Shown here piece after piece: positions 12,052-24,500 of a DNA stretch of 64,000 nucleotides. Source of the stretch: Rhododendron vialii (taxonomy: Eukaryota > Streptophyta > Magnoliopsida > Ericales > Ericaceae); the NCBI RefSeq assembly GCF_030253575.1, contig NC_080557.1, forward strand, positions 40,872,501 to 40,936,500. The letters are read 5' to 3'. How positions within the stretch are numbered: position 1 is the first letter of the stretch; each line of letters opens with the position of its first letter. The notes beneath the pieces are model-generated. The model searched no databases and was not told where the DNA came from. It worked only from the letters and a program-made list of their open reading frames with translations. The position numbers and the translations under genes were made by a program.

Positions 12052-12304
12052 GGTACAACAAAGGTTGTACAGTAGCCGTGTACAGATGATTTTTGCGCCC
12101 GTCTCGGGTCCCGCAAGCTTAAATTCTGAAGCAAAGTTGGATGATTCGTAAATTCCTTTACCGATATCGGATTGAGATGATTTTTTTACAAAGACCGTAA
12201 ACAATATGTTTTGAACAAAATGAGCAGCTCCGATCATCTTTGCAGGACCCGAGACGGGCGCAAAAACCATCTGTACTCTACTGTTGTACAGCTTTTGCTG
12301 TACC
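12052..12304. mobile_element. Inverted-repeat MITE of 253 bp
   Basis: Termini of about 60 bp are reverse complements. The left arm contains GTACAGATGATTTTTGCGCC and CGTCTCGGGTCC; the right arm carries the same in inverse order (GGACCCGAGACGGGCGC). The outer ends read GGTACAACAAAGGTTGTACA and, reversed, GGTACAGCAAAAGCTGTACA. The target duplication is unclear, so I do not assign a superfamily. It lies 20 bp from the preceding Stowaway element. Confidence 0.8.
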
Positions 12305-12649
12305 ATTAGCAGCTCTCTATACTAAAGCATGATAATGCCCCTTTCCCACCGTTCGCTCTGCCGGTACTGGCCGCACCGTGATGTCTATCGTTACGTTTTG
12401 TTTCATAGAGGAATTGAAGTACAGGGTGATGAGGAAAGATGCGATTTAGGTAGAATCGTTTTATTTTTTCAAAAAGTCTACAATCAACTTTAGAAAGACA
12501 ACTCCATCCAGAACCGATCGATGTATGCAGACCTATATATATGTGTATCGAACGGTTCCAAACACAGTTGTGTTCAGAGTTGTATTTTAAAGTTGTATTG
12601 GTAGTACTGCTCGTGTTTCTTTCTTCTAATAAGAATGAATCACTCAGGT

Positions 12650-13367
12650 ACTGCAATAGTTTGACCTTCTCTCATGAGTTTTTTATTCTCAAAAAACCTG
12701 TTTTAAATCGTTTTTCTTCATTTTTTAAAACTGAAACGATGATGATGTTATTCTTCTACCATGTTTTAGATATATAAGAAATGCGGTGACAATGATTGGC
12801 CAATACGCATTGATTCTTTGATAAATCGAGAATTGGTCTAATGGAAGAAGGTGCCCTGAGTTTTGAGCAAACAATGTGTGGGGAGATGAATTATTTTGTC
12901 TTCCTAAGACATGGTCACATGTTGTATTTCATCGATGGTTAATCTAGATCAGAAAAAAGAGAGACAAGGTGAATACATGATTATTCACCATCAATTAGAC
13001 GCCAAGTTCTTTATAGCCAGAAAACTGAATATTTCAACGCAAGTGAGGCTTATCATTTACTTGGTATATGTCCGAGTAGAGACAATGACATTTGGAGGGA
13101 ATCTTTATCCTTTAAAAATGCCGTACTTATTAATCGCCGTTAAAATTATCCAAACGAGAAAGCAATGCGATTGGGAAGAAATGCGAAACGCCGTCTTATT
13201 AACAACTCTCAAGCCTCCTCAAGGGCATGAACAAAACAAAAACCAAACCAGCTGGAAAGAAAAAAGAAACAAGAAAACGAAATTGAAAGCGAAGAAACGC
13301 TTCCGAAAAAACAACTCTACCTAAACTTTTAACCCAAAAAACCAATTCCTACATCTGCACCACCAAG
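12650..13367. repeat. Duplicated 3' flank of storage-protein copy B
   Basis: Matches 17640-18560 downstream of copy C. Shared blocks include TTGACCTTCTCTCATGAGTT, CTGAAACGATGATG, and the segment ending with CTCAAGGGCATGAACAAA. The last block also lies downstream of copy A (about 8130-8260). The 137-codon plus frame here (12911-13324) overlaps the conserved 3' flank and shows no domain. Confidence 0.75.
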
Positions 13368-15566
13368 CTAGTAAAGTCCCTCAAAGCCCATAACCATCTC
13401 ATCACCAAAGCTCTCCATCACCTCCGAAGCCATCTCGTTCTTCAATCTCAGTACCCCTGAAGCAGATGTCGGGGGCAAAATAATAGATTCACTCTGAGCA
13501 TTCACAATTTTCTTGAGTCTCTCTTCGCTCACCCCAAAGGCAGCTGCGAAAGCGGGCCCCCTCATGCTTTGTAGAACAGAGTTGGACCCCACCAAGAACT
13601 GGGGCCGGTTCCTGCGGGCTGAGGTGGTGAACCCGAAGAACTCGAATGGGCCGGAGTGAGACGCGATCTGGCAGAATGGAAAGTACCGGGGAATCCAGAA
13701 CACGTCGCCTTCGTTCACTTTAGCATTCATGGCTAAGGTTCCGTTGGGAAACACTATTTGGATTCTGCCGCTTCCTCTCAAAACGATGCCGTACTCTGTT
13801 GCTGTTGGGTTGAGATGTGGCGCCATCATTGATCCCTATCGTAAAAACAAGAAATAGTTAGCTAATTTTGATGATAAAAATGCTGTAATTATCATAAAAT
13901 TAAACTACAATACTGGCCTATATATTAATATATCAAAATTCATAACATCAATTGTAACTTTTTGCTTAGTTTTACATTAGAGCGTGGAAATGAGTAACAT
14001 TACCGCTGTGAGATTGACAAGATAAAGGCCAACACCGGATTGCCGGAGAGGCGAATAAGCGGACTGATCAACAACAACGCTCGACCCATAGTCGTTTTCA
14101 AAGTCGGGCGTCCTGTCGAAGAGGTTGTATGAGTCTGGCTTGCTGCTTCTCCCTTCATCTTTTCCACTCACTTGGTTTCCAAAAACAGAATTCAAAAGCT
14201 TCCACATAATGGGTTCTTCATCTTGCTCGGTTACTTCTTCGTGGACTTGCTCCATTCTCTTCAAACATTGCACTCTTTCATAATGCTTCATTTCCAAGAA
14301 TTGGGTCCAAACTCTTGATTGGTGTGAGTCCGAGTGGGAGTTTGACAATGATATGATGGGGCCAGATTTTTGCCTGGTCAAGATCTGCCTCACTTGTGAT
14401 TCTGAAACCTGCAAATGCAATTGATTAGAGTTCTTTTTTCTTTCTTTCTTTCTTTTTCTTTTTTTTTTCTGGTCCCCGTGTTGGAATTATAAGTTTTCAT
14501 CTATAGATTGCATACGTTAAGTGCGGTCGAAAGAGTTGAGCTTTCGAAACCAGCAAGTACAGATGTTGGATTCGAGCCTCCGCCAATAAAGAAAGACTGT
14601 AGAAACACAGAAAAAGAACAAACAATTCAGTAAATTTGTTGAAATAAATCAACGTCAGAAAACACACAAAATGCAGTACCTAGGACTCTGTTGGTTTTTG
14701 TTTTTTTTTTTTTGTCCAAAACAATTCGAGGGTTAATGTACCTGGAAGGTGCCCCATCCAATGTTGTCAGATTTTTCAATACTACAAATGACATGAAGTT
14801 GTTGGCCATCGGCAGTGTTCACCAAATAGAATGTAGAACCAGCTGAAATTCTATACACATCTCCGCAATTCAATCTCTTCTCAATGAGCTCATCCCTGTA
14901 GATTGATCCAACCTTTGCTTCGCCTGCAAAGAACCTCATATAATAGATCAAAAGTTACGAATCAAATCTCTCCCTCAAATCTCCAGACAAAACTGGAAAA
15001 AAAAAAAAAAAGCATTCCAAAAACATTGCTCATACAAAAATTATAGACAACGGAGTAATCCGTAAATGATATTTTAGCCAAATTCTTGTCAGTACATTAT
15101 CCTCATTTTATCGTAGATCATGCTATTTTGAAAAAACAAAGCTCTCTCCACTTGAGTCCCCATCAAAGAGGTATGTGTACCCAAAATGATTTGCTCTCAA
15201 CATTCAAACGTAACAGGTCGAGTTTTAACTAGATAGGGATGAAATATTGTTACCTCTGCGGATAAAGAGGATGAGGTCGGAGTCGAGGTACTGAGGGACG
15301 AAGAGGGAATCGGGCTCCATGGTGACAAACCCAACATGAATATTGGGCATGTCCGAAATCCACCCGTGAGAGCCCCTCACCACCTTCATTTCCCCTGCAT
15401 CAGTCCTCACAACCCGCTTCATGTCCCGCAACAGGAACATCCTCTCCCTCTCTCTCCTCTCTCCTCCTTCACCGCCCTCGTGATGATCGTAACCCTTCAC
15501 CATTGACACTGCACAGCACATGAGGGCTACTACTAGTAGCAACAAAGCACTTGCGATTCTCCCCAT
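13368..15566 (-). CDS. Vicilin-like seed storage protein, copy B (two-cupin 7S globulin)
   Basis: Predicted 482-residue bicupin, the intact tandem neighbour of copy A. Minus-strand exons: 15566-15254, 14923-14742, 14596-14516, 14408-14004 and 13835-13368. The total is 1449 nt in frame, with GT-AG borders at the same positions and phases as copy A. It has a signal peptide (MGRIASALLLLVVALMCCAV), a His/Glu/Arg-rich segment (HHEGGEGGERRERER), an N-terminal cupin in exons 1-3, an acidic linker, and a C-terminal cupin in exon 5 ending GDEMVMGFEGLY. The first part of exon 5 (MMAPHLN to SEERL) is identical in protein to copy A. The tail (KKIVNAQSESIILPP) is closer to copy C, which suggests gene conversion. 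The linker is four residues longer than in A. TATA and ACGT-core elements are at matching distances upstream. Confidence 0.93.
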
Positions 15567-15666
15567 CTCTCTCTCTCTCTCTCTAGATCTCCCTACTATT
15601 CTTCTCGTTCTTCAGTGATTGCTGCTAGAATTCAGTTTGTGTGATGATGGGTGGAGAAGTGAGAGG

Positions 15667-15725
15667 TTTATATAGGGAAAAAAGGGAGAGATTTGAGGGT
15701 GGTTAGTGATACGTGTTATTCATCC
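15667..15725 (-). promoter_or_regulatory. TATA box and ACGT-core element of copy B
   Basis: Minus-strand TATATAAACC sits near 15667-15675 and the ACGTGTTATTCATCC block at 15711-15725. Spacing to each other and to the start codon is as in copy A. Confidence 0.7.
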
Positions 15726-15895
15726 AGTTTTCTCTGGAGATTTGGGTGGCATATTGGAAAGCATATACGCTGTTGAGAAATAATCGGTCATCTTTAATTG
15801 CTTTCAACATTACAACATTTAATCCATTCAGGACAAATAGGACGGTATGTTAGACACAAAATTAAAATTGAGAAGTTGACAAGGGGTTTTCAGGT

Positions 15896-17205
15896 AGGGG
15901 CGGCTCCAGGATTTGTTGGAGTTTTTCAAAATAAAATTGGATTTTAGTTTGGAATTTTCGAAAAAGTACCGAGTGAGATTTTTGTGAAAGGTTGCTACAC
16001 CTTTTCATATGAGTTGTGACTTTTTGTAAATTGTTATAACATCCATTAAATTGAGGTGTGTATGTTTGGGAAAGATGTGATTGTTAGGAAGGGTCCCGAA
16101 GGGATATGAGTCATGGGGTGCCTCCAAAAGTCATGACCCTTCCTAAATATTTGTTTAAAGGGTGCCTACTAATAGGCATGTTCTTTCCATTAATTGTTTT
16201 CAATAGACATAACCATTTCTTATGGTTGTTTACTGGAGACACAACCTTTTACACAAGGGTGCTTATAAGTCTATAAATAGGCCATTTGTAAAGTCATTTG
16301 ATGGGCCGGAAAATTCCATACTGAATTGTTTTCTTTCTCTCTACACATTCTCTTTCTAGAATGGCAAATCGATATCCTATTATTCCACATAAATAGAATA
16401 TCAGTCCTTAGTTCTTTTACATTTGCTTAGCGGATATTTTGTCTGTCTTTGTTTGTGCAAACGCAAACAGAAAGAACCTAGAGTTTGGATTCGATTTATC
16501 TTGAAGGCGGATTTGCTGTAACCCAGTGCACACCTTCTGGTGGAGGCAAATACTGTCTATAAGAAAACGTTCTCCTAACGCGACTCGAATGGTTTCTATC
16601 GTTTCTAGATTTTGAAGAGACAGCCCCATCACTTTCATCATTTTGAAGATCGGATTTCCAACAAGATTTTTATGACAAAAGTATGTAATATGTAAATGGC
16701 GAAAAGCTCTAGACAAAGAATAAATAAACTCTAACTTTAGTGAGATACTTATATTACACGGAAATGAAAATTGTATACATAGATCCCCTCCTTTTTTTTA
16801 TTTACCAATCTAGTTTTGAGGTTCCAAAATTTATTGGGGAACTTGGTTTAGTTTGTTAGGCTATATTATTCAGTTATTCAAATTTAATTGGACTTTCATG
16901 TAGTTTACAACTTTACTATGATCACCACACATCCACAAGCACTTGTAGTTACCCACCTACACACACGCAAGCACTTAAACCCATGTTTACATTGTGAAAG
17001 CAAAACACGTAAACACATTCACATTGTGGGTGAGTGCGCACTATAAGTGTTTGTGTATTTGTGTGTGTGATTTTATAATTTTTATGTATTTTAACTCCGC
17101 ACGAGTGATCTAGTGCTGACAATATATAGACCATTAAAATTAAACTTTTTTTTTAGGATCGAGGGGGTTCGTTGAACCCCTTGATATAATGGTGGAGCCG
17201 CCCGG
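15896..17205. mobile_element. Candidate non-autonomous element with GGGGCGGCTCCA ends
   Basis: The left end reads GGGGCGGCTCCAGG, and the right end near 17193-17204 reads TGGAGCCGCCC, its reverse complement. Similar short flanks (GGTTTTCA and GGTTTCAA) suggest an imperfect 8-bp target duplication of hAT type. The interior (about 1.3 kb) has no transposase. It includes a stretch near 16040-16740 with a TATA-like CTATAAATAGG, which could be a nested LTR remnant. Boundaries are approximate. Confidence 0.5.
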
Positions 17206-18562
17206 TTTCAAGAATGTGATTTACCTTGTTATACTTTTGATAGTGAAGGATGTTCGGACCATTTTTCACGTACCTCGATTGACTCCACCTTAAGATGACA
17301 AATGGGATCATAAACCACTGCGTGAACATTTCCTCTTGAAGAGATTTTCCTCCGAACCAATGGCATTGTGGGGCATACATTGTTCAATTTTCGCACAGAT
17401 CGTTGTATAAGATAACTTCATTTTTTTTATGAATCCTGCAGCACACACAGACTATACACGCACAAATTGTGCACAGATTTTCTGTGGGCCCACCATGGGT
17501 TCCACAAAACGATCTGAATCGTTCATTGAATGTAAAACATTTTTTTTGAGAGTCTTCGCGAAAAATCTGCTCAATCCGATACCTATAGATGCTTGATCTA
17601 ATCATTTAACTTTTTACTTTTTAATCACTCAAGGGCAATTGTTTGCGTTTGACCTTCTCTCATGAGTTATAAATTTATTCTAAAAACAAAATTAAACTTT
17701 TTTTCTAATTTGTTTAAACTGAAACGATGATGTTATGAATTCTTGTAGTTAGTTATGTCAATCCGCCATGTTCTGATTAGCTAAGAAATTAATGCAGTGA
17801 CGATGATTCCAATATGCATTTAGATATATACTTACAAGTAAGAAGGCATATGATGCCGTCAAATTCTTGTTCCCTTTAATTTTTGTAAACAATTTCAAAG
17901 ATTAATAAAATTTTCTTTTACCGTTCAAAAAATAATCATCTCAAACCTCGTCGCTTGTCACCATAAAACACAAAGATGGAAGTAGTAGTATATATATTTA
18001 TGCAGATCAAGAATTAGTAATTTGATGGAATGAAAGTGCTCTGAGTTTCGAAGCAAACAGTGCATGCGGAAAGAAATTAGCTAGGGGTGTTTTCGGTAGT
18101 GAAAAATTCGTAGATTTTTATTTGTGGTTGAAAAGTTGTTAGGTGTTTCCGATAGTGAATAAGTTGTTGAGAAAAAATGTCAAGTTATTTTCGGTAGTAA
18201 AAAATTTTTTTGCTGAGTATGTGAGTGAAAAAGTTGTTGAGTTGGTAAAAAAAAAAATTTAGCGAAAACCAATTAGTAACGTGTTAAGTTAAAATTTTGT
18301 CCTTCAAAAGTTAAAATTATCGAAACAAGAAAGCAATGCGATTGGAAAGAAATGCAAACCGCCATCTTATTCACAACTCTCGACCCTCAAGGGCATGAAC
18401 AAACAAACCCAAAAACCAAAACAAAACTTGAAAAGAAGAAGAAGAAGAAAATTGAAAAAAAAAAAACAAAACTCTTCCTACCTTATTTTACCCAAATTTT
18501 AAAAAAACTAAAAAAAAACTAAAAAAAAAAAACAACAACAACAACTCCTACGATTCCGCCAC
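17206..18562. other. Intergenic; right part is the duplicated 3' flank of copy C
   Basis: No gene recognised. From about 17640 the sequence resembles 12650-13367, the equivalent flank of copy B. Poly-A/T tracts near 18430-18540 mark the region just downstream of the pseudogene. Confidence 0.6.
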
Positions 18563-21368
18563 CTAGTAAATTCCCTCGAAGCCCATAACCATGTCATCAT
18601 CGAAGCTCCCGGTCATGTCTGAAACCCTCTTGTTCTTCGCTTTCTCCACCGAAGCAGATCCCGGGGGCAGAATGATGGATTCACTCTGAGCATTCACGAT
18701 TTTCTTGAGCCTCTCTTCGCTCACCCCGAAGGCGGCTGTGAAAGCGGCCCCCTCATGCTTTGTAGACAGAGTTGGAGCCCACCAAGAACTGAGGCTGGTT
18801 CCTCCGGGCCGAGATGGTGAATTCGAAGAACTCAAACGGGCCGGACCCAGAGGCGATCTGGCAAAATGGGAAGTAGCGCGGGATCCAGAACACATCGCCT
18901 TCGCTCACTTGCGCGTTCGTGGCTAAGGTTCCGTTGGGACACTATCTGGATTGTGCCACTTCCTTTCAAAACAATGCCGTACTCTGTTGCTATTGGGTTG
19001 AGATGTGGTGCCATCATCGATCCCTACATCCAAGAGGCAGTCAGCTGATGTCATGATCCAAATGCAGTAACAATTAACAACAACAAAGGTACAACCTTGC
19101 TATATAATTGAGTAATTGGTGTTCTATAATAATTCCATGAAGCTCAAACTGTTTCGATCGTATGATTTGAGCTTCGTGAAATTGTTATAGAACATTAAGA
19201 TTGAATAAGTTATATAATTTAAAAAGTGAGTGAATATTACCGCATTAAAATTGACTAAATAGAGGCCAACACCGGAGTGCCTGAGAGGCGAATAATCGGA
19301 CTGTTCAAGAGCAACGCTAGAGCCATAGTCGTTTTCGAAATCGGGCTTCTTGTTGAAGAGGTTGTAGGAGTGAGGCTTCTTGCTGCTGCTTCTTCCTACA
19401 TCATTTCCACTCAATTCCTTTCCGAAAACTGAGTTCAAAAGCTTCCTGAACGACCTCATAATCGGCTCCTCCTCTTTTTCGGTTTCTTCTTCTTCTTCGA
19501 AATGCATTGCCATTCTCTTCAAACATTGCACTCTTTCGTGATGCCTCATTTCCAAGAACTGGGTCCAAACTCTTGATTGGTGTGAGTCCAAGTTGGAGTT
19601 TGTGTTTGACAAGGAGGTGATCGGCCCGGAACTTTGTCCGGTCAGGATCCGGCTCACTTGCGATTCCGAGACCTGCAATTAATTAGAACTATTTGAGTAA
19701 GGTTTCTTTGTTTTCCACTTATAAATGTAAAGATTGTTGGGAAAATACCCGATCTCACCCGCACAACGGAAGCGTAACGAAAAACAAAACACACAAAAGA
19801 GACACAAGATTACGTGATTCCCCAAACTCGGGTACGTCCCCGGAGAGAGAACTTCCACTAATATTGAATGAGTACAATGAGATACAAAATACCCTACTCT
19901 AGCTCTCAAGCTCTCGATATTTTTATCTCCCTCAAACTCACAATTTTCTCACTCACAATTTTCTCTCTGCGGTAACTCACACATGCACAAAGAAAGTATT
20001 GACTTTTCTCTGTTGTTCTCTGCCTTTTCAACACACACCTCACAAACGGCACAGTAGCCTCTATAAATAGGCATGACTTAAGGCTAGTATAAAAGCCTCT
20101 TGAACTGCCCAGAAGAAGAATCTGGAGCCCAACACAACAAATGCTCCATGGGACTTGTTGGAATGCACCACCTAGAGCCAATTAACTCCACCGAACCATC
20201 TGCACATTCTATGCAAACTAATGCCATTAAATACACAACTACCAGCATTTTCTTTCTTTTCTTTTTCCAACAGCTTTTCCCACATAGCAAAAAACGCAAC
20301 AAAGATGGGATGATGTACATTGTTAGTTTTAAGTATTTTCATTTTGCTTACGTTTAATCCGGTAGAAAGGGTTGAGCGTTCGAAACCAGCAAGTACAGAT
20401 GTTGGATATGAGCCTCCGCCGATGAAGAAAGACTGCAAAATCATTAAGACGAAGCAAACATCTCAGTAAATTTTGCAAAAAACAATCAAAAGCCAAAACA
20501 CAAACAACTGTAGCAGCCTAGAGCAAGCCCATAATACGAGTCATTTGGTTTTCAAATTCATAATTTGACAGTTCTATTTTTGGTAAAATCCAAGTTTATT
20601 TTGTACTTTCTTTTGCTGCCAATAAATGGTTGGGTTTGTTTTGAGTCATACGCAATTGGTACGTTTCATAGAATTTTTGTGATCGAGCTTTCAATGTTTA
20701 ATTTACCTAGAATGTGCCCCATCCGATGCTATCAAATTTCTCAATGCTGCAAATGACATCAAGCTGTTGGCCATCGGCAGTGTTGACCAAATAAAATGTA
20801 GAACCAGCTGAAATTCTATACACATCTCCGCTCGTCAATCTCCTCTCTATCAGCTCATCCTTTTAGATTGACCCAATCCTTACTTCCCCTACAACCCAAC
20901 CTCATAATATATAAGTCAATGGTCCAATGAAAATTTCTATCTTTTCTAGTATTCAAAATTTCAAGTTTTATAAACATGTGGCTGAGAGAGAAATTAAGAG
21001 GCAAGTGGAGTGGTAGACACTACGTACTTCCACGCATTCGGCTGGTATTCAACAATACTGATTTTCGCCGAAAGAGAGAGAGCATTACCTCGACGAATGA
21101 AGAGGATCAAGTCGGAGTCGAGGTACTGAGGGATGAATAGGGAATTGGGCTCCATGGTAACGAACCCGACATGAATATTCGGCCACTCCGAAATACACCC
21201 TTTAGAGCCCCTCACCACCTTCATTTCCCCTGCATCAGTCTTCACCACCCGCTTCACGTCCCGCAACACGAACCTCTCTTCCCTCCTCTCTCCTTCGCCG
21301 CTCACCACTGCCACCGCATAGCACACGGTCACCGCGAGCAGCAACAAAGCACTAGTAATTCTCCCCAT
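18563..21368 (-). pseudogene. Vicilin-like seed storage pseudogene, copy C
   Basis: Third tandem bicupin copy with the same five-exon structure. Exons: 21368-21089, 20888-20707, 20432-20352, 19672-19241 and 19023-18563, with all splice borders preserved. Exon 2 has an in-frame TAA at 20865-20863, replacing the Tyr of SIYRDEL, and a TAG at 20709-20707, replacing the last Gln before the splice site. Exon 5 has a 2-nt deletion near 18940 and two 1-nt deletions near 18765 and 18747 relative to A and B, so the C-terminal cupin is read in several frames. The last intact segment ends MGFEGIY. Intron 3 is 679 bp against 101 and 107 bp in A and B, because of an insertion of about 0.5 kb. The full-length product is not encoded; at most a truncated N-terminal piece of about 100 residues is possible. 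Confidence 0.92.
19735..20272. mobile_element. LTR-like insertion in intron 3 of copy C
   Basis: Extra sequence of about 540 bp absent from intron 3 of copies A and B. It begins TGTTGGGAAAAT and ends TTTTTCCAACA, so the ends form a short TGTTGG/CCAACA inverted pair as in LTRs. It contains a TATA-like CTCTATAAATAGG on the plus strand. A clear 5-bp target duplication was not seen. A solo LTR is the simplest reading; exact ends are uncertain. Confidence 0.5.
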
Positions 21369-21467
21369 CTCTCTCTCTCTCTCCAACTTTCTCTCACCTC
21401 CTTTTCTTTGTAATGTGATTGCCACTGGAAATTCAGTTTTTGTGTGATGATCGGAAGAGAAGTGGGA

Positions 21468-21530
21468 GGTTTATATAGGGGAAAAGGGAGAGATATTTGA
21501 GGGTTGGTTGATGATACGTGTTGGTCATCC
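21468..21530 (-). promoter_or_regulatory. TATA box and ACGT-core element of pseudogene C
   Basis: Promoter equivalents are retained upstream of the pseudogene: TATA near 21468-21479 and GATACGTGTTGGTCATCC near 21513-21530. The bases after the ACGTGTT core differ from those of A and B. Confidence 0.6.
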
Positions 21531-21599
21531 AGTTTTGTTCGGTTTTTTTGTAGCCTATTGGAAAGCATATTACGCCGGTTGTCGGACGGCGAGGAATTT

Positions 21600-24500
21600 C
21601 CGATCGACTCCAAAGACAAAGTCAGTAGTGCCTTCCTATTCATTAATTTGTGTAGTTTTGTATGACTTCTTCTTTTGCCTCCCCACAAAAACGGAGGCAC
21701 CTCATCATTCGAACGTGGTCGTTTGTGAAACAATAAGTTTAGGAACACTTCTGCCAACCACAAATATTGTTGTGAAACGATAAATATACATAGAATTGTT
21801 ATGAAATGGTACAGCATCGCCCCACGAAACAAAGCAAAAGCAAAAAAAAAAGTGGGAATTTTTGGGAGGCCCTATTTTCGCAATCAAAGTCTACCCATGT
21901 ATGTTTACCTTTAAAACACAACCCCAGACATATATACCATTTGATGCACATGAATCATCCGCAATTGTGTTTCAAAAGTTGTGTGTGTGCAGCATTGTTT
22001 TTTGGCAACTACTAGCATTGAGTTTTGCTAAGCAGATGCCAAAAATTTGAAAATTTAACGTGTTTTTTTAATTGATATTAATGCATTTGCACGAATATCT
22101 ATACACTCTCCCCCCGAGATCATGAACTTTTGCACATAATCAACTAACCGTTGGGTTGGGGTTAGCATTTTCCTTTAGGCTTTTTATTTTAAATCGGGAG
22201 CTTATTTCCAAATTGAAAATACTCTCTCTGCCCCAATTGTATATTTGTCCAATTTAGGAAACCCAGCTTATTAAGGGATATATAATCAAGACTTTCATAC
22301 AGCGTTTTTCTTAAACTTTTGAAAATGGACAAATAATTTGGGCATTGAAAAGTCAAAAAGTAGACAAACAAAATAGGACGGAATGAGTACAATAGTACTA
22401 AGCAGTTGGTTAGGTTATCTGGATTGATTCTACATATATATAGTATTGGTTATGTTTTGATTCTCGATTTTCTAAAACCATTGCAAATGGTCCAGTTACT
22501 GGATTTTTAAGAAATCGCACCAATACAGACCGTGTGCACCCCTAATTTCGTCTCCTCTCTTTTTTTTGCTTGTTAAGCGGAGAAAATCCAAATAAAGGAG
22601 AAAAAAACCATTGGAGCAACTTCAGCCGATGGACAATCTTAAATGAAATTTCTGATAATAAACAAAGGGATAGATTGATTTTTACATTCCCTTTTTCGAT
22701 ATCCATACTCTCTTTTTTGTCTTTTAACAAAAGAATACATACACTTTCAATACTAAAATCCAAAAAAAGAGAGTGTAAAAATCAATTCTCCGAACAAAAT
22801 GGTTGACAAAAGTCTCTAATCATCACTGTCAATCCAAAACAACCCTTTCAGGTGTATCTACTAGCAACATTATGATCACAAATGATGGTTTTTTTCTTTT
22901 ATCCGCATCACAAGTGATGTTTAGAGAGACTTAAAAGAGACACAAGTTTTTTTTATTTTTTAACTCAGGTGTTCGAGTCAACTTTTGCGCACGTCGACTA
23001 ATTCTGGGAGCTCAATCCCACCACTCACTTGCGGAAAGCACAATTAAAATTGAAGCAAAACTCCATATGGGCTGACCCCAAAGGAGATGATAACATATGA
23101 AAGATTTCGAATCCAAAACCTTAAAAGGAATTAAATTCTTAAGTTCCAAGTCTCGATCACTTGGCAAACCTCTTGGATTAAAAGGGACAGAAGTTGACAA
23201 GGCTGATTTTATCACTTTGTCAGAATAGCATTGCTTCAATACAACTACTTAACTTCGCTAAAATAGCCTGAGATGAGGAAGGGGGTGCCTTGCCTCATGC
23301 CCGAAACAGACTACATGAGCAGAATAGCACTCAAATTCTTACCTTGGGCCACTACACACACTATTATTCAATTGCTTGCTTAAAAGAGTTAAAATTCTTT
23401 CTACATGTGTGGTTTTCAAGGTTTCCACCACCGTCCGTTCTGAGCCTCAACGTGCGTTCTCCTGCCTTTGAGAAAAGGCATATCTGTTCTCATTTCATTT
23501 TTGGAGGATTCGTTTCCTGTTCCTGAGGCTGAGAAGCCTCAAGCTCCGCCCCCCCCTTACCTCTCTGTCTATTAAAAAGCCGAACCAATTGCTATCTTAT
23601 AGGGACCGCAAAGTAGTATATACACACAAAAATGAGTTTTATCATACATCAATAGATACATTAAAAATCAATTTTTGTGTATGAAATGGTCATAGACACT
23701 TTTAACTTTCAAAATCAATGACCGTCCATTTTGTAAACCAAAATTCAAGTTTTGATATAACTATCAATATCCAACCAAGCTAGTTTTTTACATAAATATA
23801 CTACTTTCCAGATCCTAAAAGATGAATGGTTCAGTTTATAACAAAAAAGTCTTGCGGAGCTCATAGGCGGTGGTGAAAACTCCACATCATAACAAAAAAA
23901 AGGTCTTATTGAGCCCATAGGCGACGGTGGTCTCCACCTCTAACGGATAGAATTTATTCTGCTTTAAAATGCTCTTTAAAGTGGCATTCTTTTCATCTTC
24001 CTTTTCTTCGGCAATCCTACGTTTGGTTTTTTTTTTTTTTCTTTTCTCTTTTCTTTGTTTCTTCTTTCCTTCCAAGTTCCAACTCTGCTTCTAACAAAAG
24101 AGGCAGGTCACTAGGCCCACACCCACATGTTCTTTTGCTTATCAAGGAAGAAACCTTAAAGTGTAGTATCTTTATAAAAGAAATCTAGAAGAAAAGAAAG
24201 GGGAAAACTTGCATCTAATCGCTCATCTGACTCAGCACTGCGTTTTCACTAAAAATCACTAAATTTTGCCATGTTCATAACTTGACATTTGTGAACAACA
24301 AAAAATTATTCATGACTTATTGATTAACGGAAACGCCCTTAAGACACGCTGAAAGAAAGTAAAAGCATTCAGAGCATACTTTGGTATTGATACGACCATT
24401 TTAATTGCTTGTCTTTAGTTGAACCTTGATCCCATGAGGTCAACTTCTTAGATGAACTAACCACTTATTTAATTTGTAGCACTTGTCGAGCAAATCGACT

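Noticed and set aside
12911-13324. 137-codon plus open frame, Lys/Asn-rich end
   Set aside because: It overlaps the duplicated 3' flank of storage copy B, and I saw no corresponding long frame at the equivalent place downstream of copy C.
20994-21425. Upstream ATG at 21425 as the start of storage copy C
   Set aside because: The MGRI start at 21368 matches copies A and B. The extra residues come from the GA-rich leader.
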